Below are positions 20,132 through 21,370 of a DNA stretch of 21,370 nucleotides, piece by piece. The number at the start of each line of letters is the position of its first letter. The first letter of the stretch is position 1. This stretch comes from a virus, in the IMG/VR virus record IMGVR_UViG_3300035698_004403, positions 1 through 21,370 of that record. The stretch is one strand, 5' to 3'. The notes under the pieces were generated by a model. It searched no databases. It saw only the letters and a program-made list of their open reading frames with translations, and had not been told where the DNA came from. The position numbers and the translations under genes were made by a program.

Positions 20132-20915
20132 GGAGACATCCTGCGATAGTTACGAAATAGGCTTTGCAGCAGAGGCGGCGGTCAGGGCAGTGAGTAATGA
20201 CCCTGATCGTCTCCCGAGCTGGGACTATGTTGAGGCTTGTCTCTTACGTAGGATAGCCGACATCGAAGAAGCAGTGGGTTCTACTGTGCCTAGTAATATC
20301 TACATCACAGAGGGCGAGAACTTTAGAAATCAGTTGGCTCGTAAGAAGGAATACAAAGCCACCCGTGTGACTAAGCGCCCTTGGCACTATGCTAACATCA
20401 CCACCTATATGATCCATCAGTTAGATGCCATCGTTTGCAGAGGAATTGAAGCGGACGATCAGATGGCTATGGACCAGACAGAGGACACCATCATCTGCTC
20501 AAGAGATAAAGACTTGAAGCAGGTACCCGGCTGGTTATACAGTTGGGAGCTGGGCAGACAACCGGCATTCGGGCCGGAGGAGATCGATCAAGTAGGATAC
20601 CTATCCCTTTCCGATAATCGAAAGAAGGTAGCAGGTACAGGCTTATCGTTCTTCTATGCTCAGTGTTTGATGGGAGATACAGTGGACAACATCCCCGGAC
20701 TACCGGGCTGTGGACCTGTTAGGACTTATGAAATCCTAGAGGGTATGACAGATCCGGAGGAGATGGAGGGTGCTGTGCTAGATGCCTACTGTGACCAGTA
20801 CGGGCTAGATGCCTACAAGTATGAACTACTAGAGCAAGGACGACTACTATGGATGACCAGGGCTATGACCCCGGAGAACACCCCGGTACTTTGGGAGATA
20901 GGAATGAGGGGATGA
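20114..20915 (+). CDS. 5'-3' exonuclease (FEN-like, T7 gp6 type), needs +1 shift at its start
   Basis: Removes primers and degrades DNA from 5' ends. From codon 11 on, the frame is open to 20915 and contains YITEGENFRNQLARKK, GIEADDQMAMDQ, IICSRDKDLKQVPGW and CLMGDTVDNIPGLPGCGP, the metal-binding acids and helix-hairpin region of the family. The natural start is ATG 20114 with GGAGG 6 bases upstream, giving MKALIDGDILR with the first conserved Asp pair, but TAG follows at 20147-20149. Slipping by +1 at CGA-TAG leads directly into SYEIGFAAEAAV. The uninterrupted frame alone could start only at TTG 20127, which loses the essential Asp residues and lacks a ribosome site. Programmed shift, damage by the HNH insertion, or error are possible. 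Confidence 0.8.
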
Positions 20916-20965
20916 TTAAGTATCCGGATCTCTCTCCTATTCTTTCAGTTAGCAAAAACGCTTAA
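20912..20965 (+). CDS. Possible tiny ORF, 17 aa
   Basis: ATG 20912 overlaps the exonuclease stop as ATGA and gives MIKYPDLSPILSVSKNA before TAA. The overlap is of the type used throughout this operon, but the ORF is too short for any other evidence. It might be the start of a longer gene that has been cut short. Confidence 0.3.
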   Translation: MIKYPDLSPILSVSKNA

Positions 20966-20992
20966 GGAGCTGAACTATATAGCACACTAAGG

Positions 20993-21128
20993 ATGTGAAA
21001 GCTTTCCTAATTGTGATACAGAGTTCTGTGATGAAAGCGATTTTACCAAACAAGATGCCCTATCCGAGATCGATCATCAGAGAGGATGGAACAATGCGGT
21101 TAAAGAGATGAGAAGATTAAACAAATGA
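20993..21128 (+). pseudogene. Small Cys-containing protein, frame not opened by its start codon
   Basis: The frame from 20991 reads TGT GAA AGC and encodes CESFPNCDTEFCDESDFTKQ, DALSEIDHQRGWNNAVKEMR and RLNK, and ends in an ATGA overlap with the following gene. It looks like a real small phage protein with three Cys. The only ATG at its head (20993, after TAAGG) is in another frame and is followed directly by TGA. Reading +1 after that ATG would give MESFPNC. So either a base was inserted, or the start is non-canonical. Confidence 0.45.
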
Positions 21129-21370
21129 GAGATACAGGAGATGAGAACCAACCTCGTAAGGAAGTATGGAGTTTAAAGATCCGTCTACGAGAGGAGGGTG
21201 TTGGCTTTGGACCGGCTGCCTTGTGCCAAGAGGCTTTGCAATACATCGAACAGCTAGAGGCAGCGTTGCAAACCCTTTGCTACCACTGGGATCAGATGCT
21301 CAACAACCTAGATGATGGTGAAGAATTTGAAGCAAGGGAAGCCGCACGGGCCGCACTGGGACAGGAGAAG
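21125..21370 (+). CDS. Hypothetical protein, 5' part only (82 codons)
   Basis: ATG 21125 overlaps the previous stop as ATGA and the frame runs open to the window end. The visible part is helical and charged (EVWSLKIRLREEGVGFGPAA, then LCQEALQYIEQLEAALQTLC), with a coiled-coil-like stretch and an acidic later part. The family is not recognised. Confidence 0.6.
   Translation, partial: MRDTGDENQPRKEVWSLKIRLREEGVGFGPAALCQEALQYIEQLEAALQTLCYHWDQMLNNLDDGEEFEAREAARAALGQEK

Noticed and set aside
19696-20149. Reassigned amber codon (TAG read as an amino acid)
   Set aside because: TAG ends several intact genes here (for example at 7395, 10051, 11270 and 12727), so it works as a stop.
1-21370. CRISPR array, insertion sequence, integrase or lysogeny module
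   Set aside because: No regularly spaced repeats, transposase, integrase or repressor gene was found on either strand.

Overview
The window is part of the genome of a lytic tailed bacteriophage, probably podovirus-like, infecting a Gram-negative bacterium. The evidence is a phage terminase small subunit, a T7-style replication set (primase-helicase, family A DNA polymerase, acidic-tailed ssDNA-binding protein, 5'-3' exonuclease), many genes joined by ATGA or TAATG overlaps, Shine-Dalgarno starts, a lipobox lipoprotein and one phage tRNA. No phage RNA polymerase is seen; instead there is a small ECF-type sigma factor. No integrase or repressor is visible. The host and exact taxon cannot be read from the sequence.

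Layout. (1) 1-2848, minus strand: packaging and virion genes packed end to end (signal-peptide protein, TerS, five small proteins, then the start of a beta-helix-like tail protein running off the left edge). (2) 2849-5514: an unusually large, mostly non-coding region at the divergence of the two transcription units. It holds a minus-strand promoter, clustered short direct repeats, a 19-bp tandem repeat, two hairpin-dense stretches that look like structured RNA, and one 206-codon gene between them. (3) 5515-8267, plus strand: lipoprotein, terminator, several tiny genes, tRNA-Arg(UCU), a tandem pair of paralogues. (4) 8264-14584: a tight eight-gene operon of peptide or amide bond chemistry: gamma-glutamyl cyclotransferase, unknown, class I glutamine amidotransferase-like hydrolase, class II amidotransferase with zinc ribbon, phiEco32-type COOH-NH2 ligase, unknown, a second amidoligase, and an ATP-grasp ligase. 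(5) 14699-21370: primase-helicase, a frame-split small gene, sigma factor, DNA polymerase, SSB-like protein, an HNH endonuclease inserted at the start of the exonuclease gene, the exonuclease and short downstream genes.

How it fits together. A promoter-like element of nearly identical sequence (TAAACT, 17-nt conserved spacer, TATACT or TATATA) lies before the virion operon, the primase-helicase and the SSB gene, and could be read by the phage sigma factor or bound by one regulator. The ligase operon supplies ammonia from glutamine and three ligase folds, plus two enzymes that can cleave gamma-glutamyl bonds, so it probably makes and trims a peptide-like metabolite or a protein or envelope modification; its product is unknown.

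The strongest candidates for something undescribed are the structured RNA region at 4845-5505 (three helices of 12-13 pairs), the ligase operon with its two unrecognised members, and the HNH insertion that duplicates the first six codons of the exonuclease with synonymous changes. The right third also carries three places where a +1 shift is needed to keep a gene open and one in-frame amber codon; these may be real recoding, decay or sequencing error.
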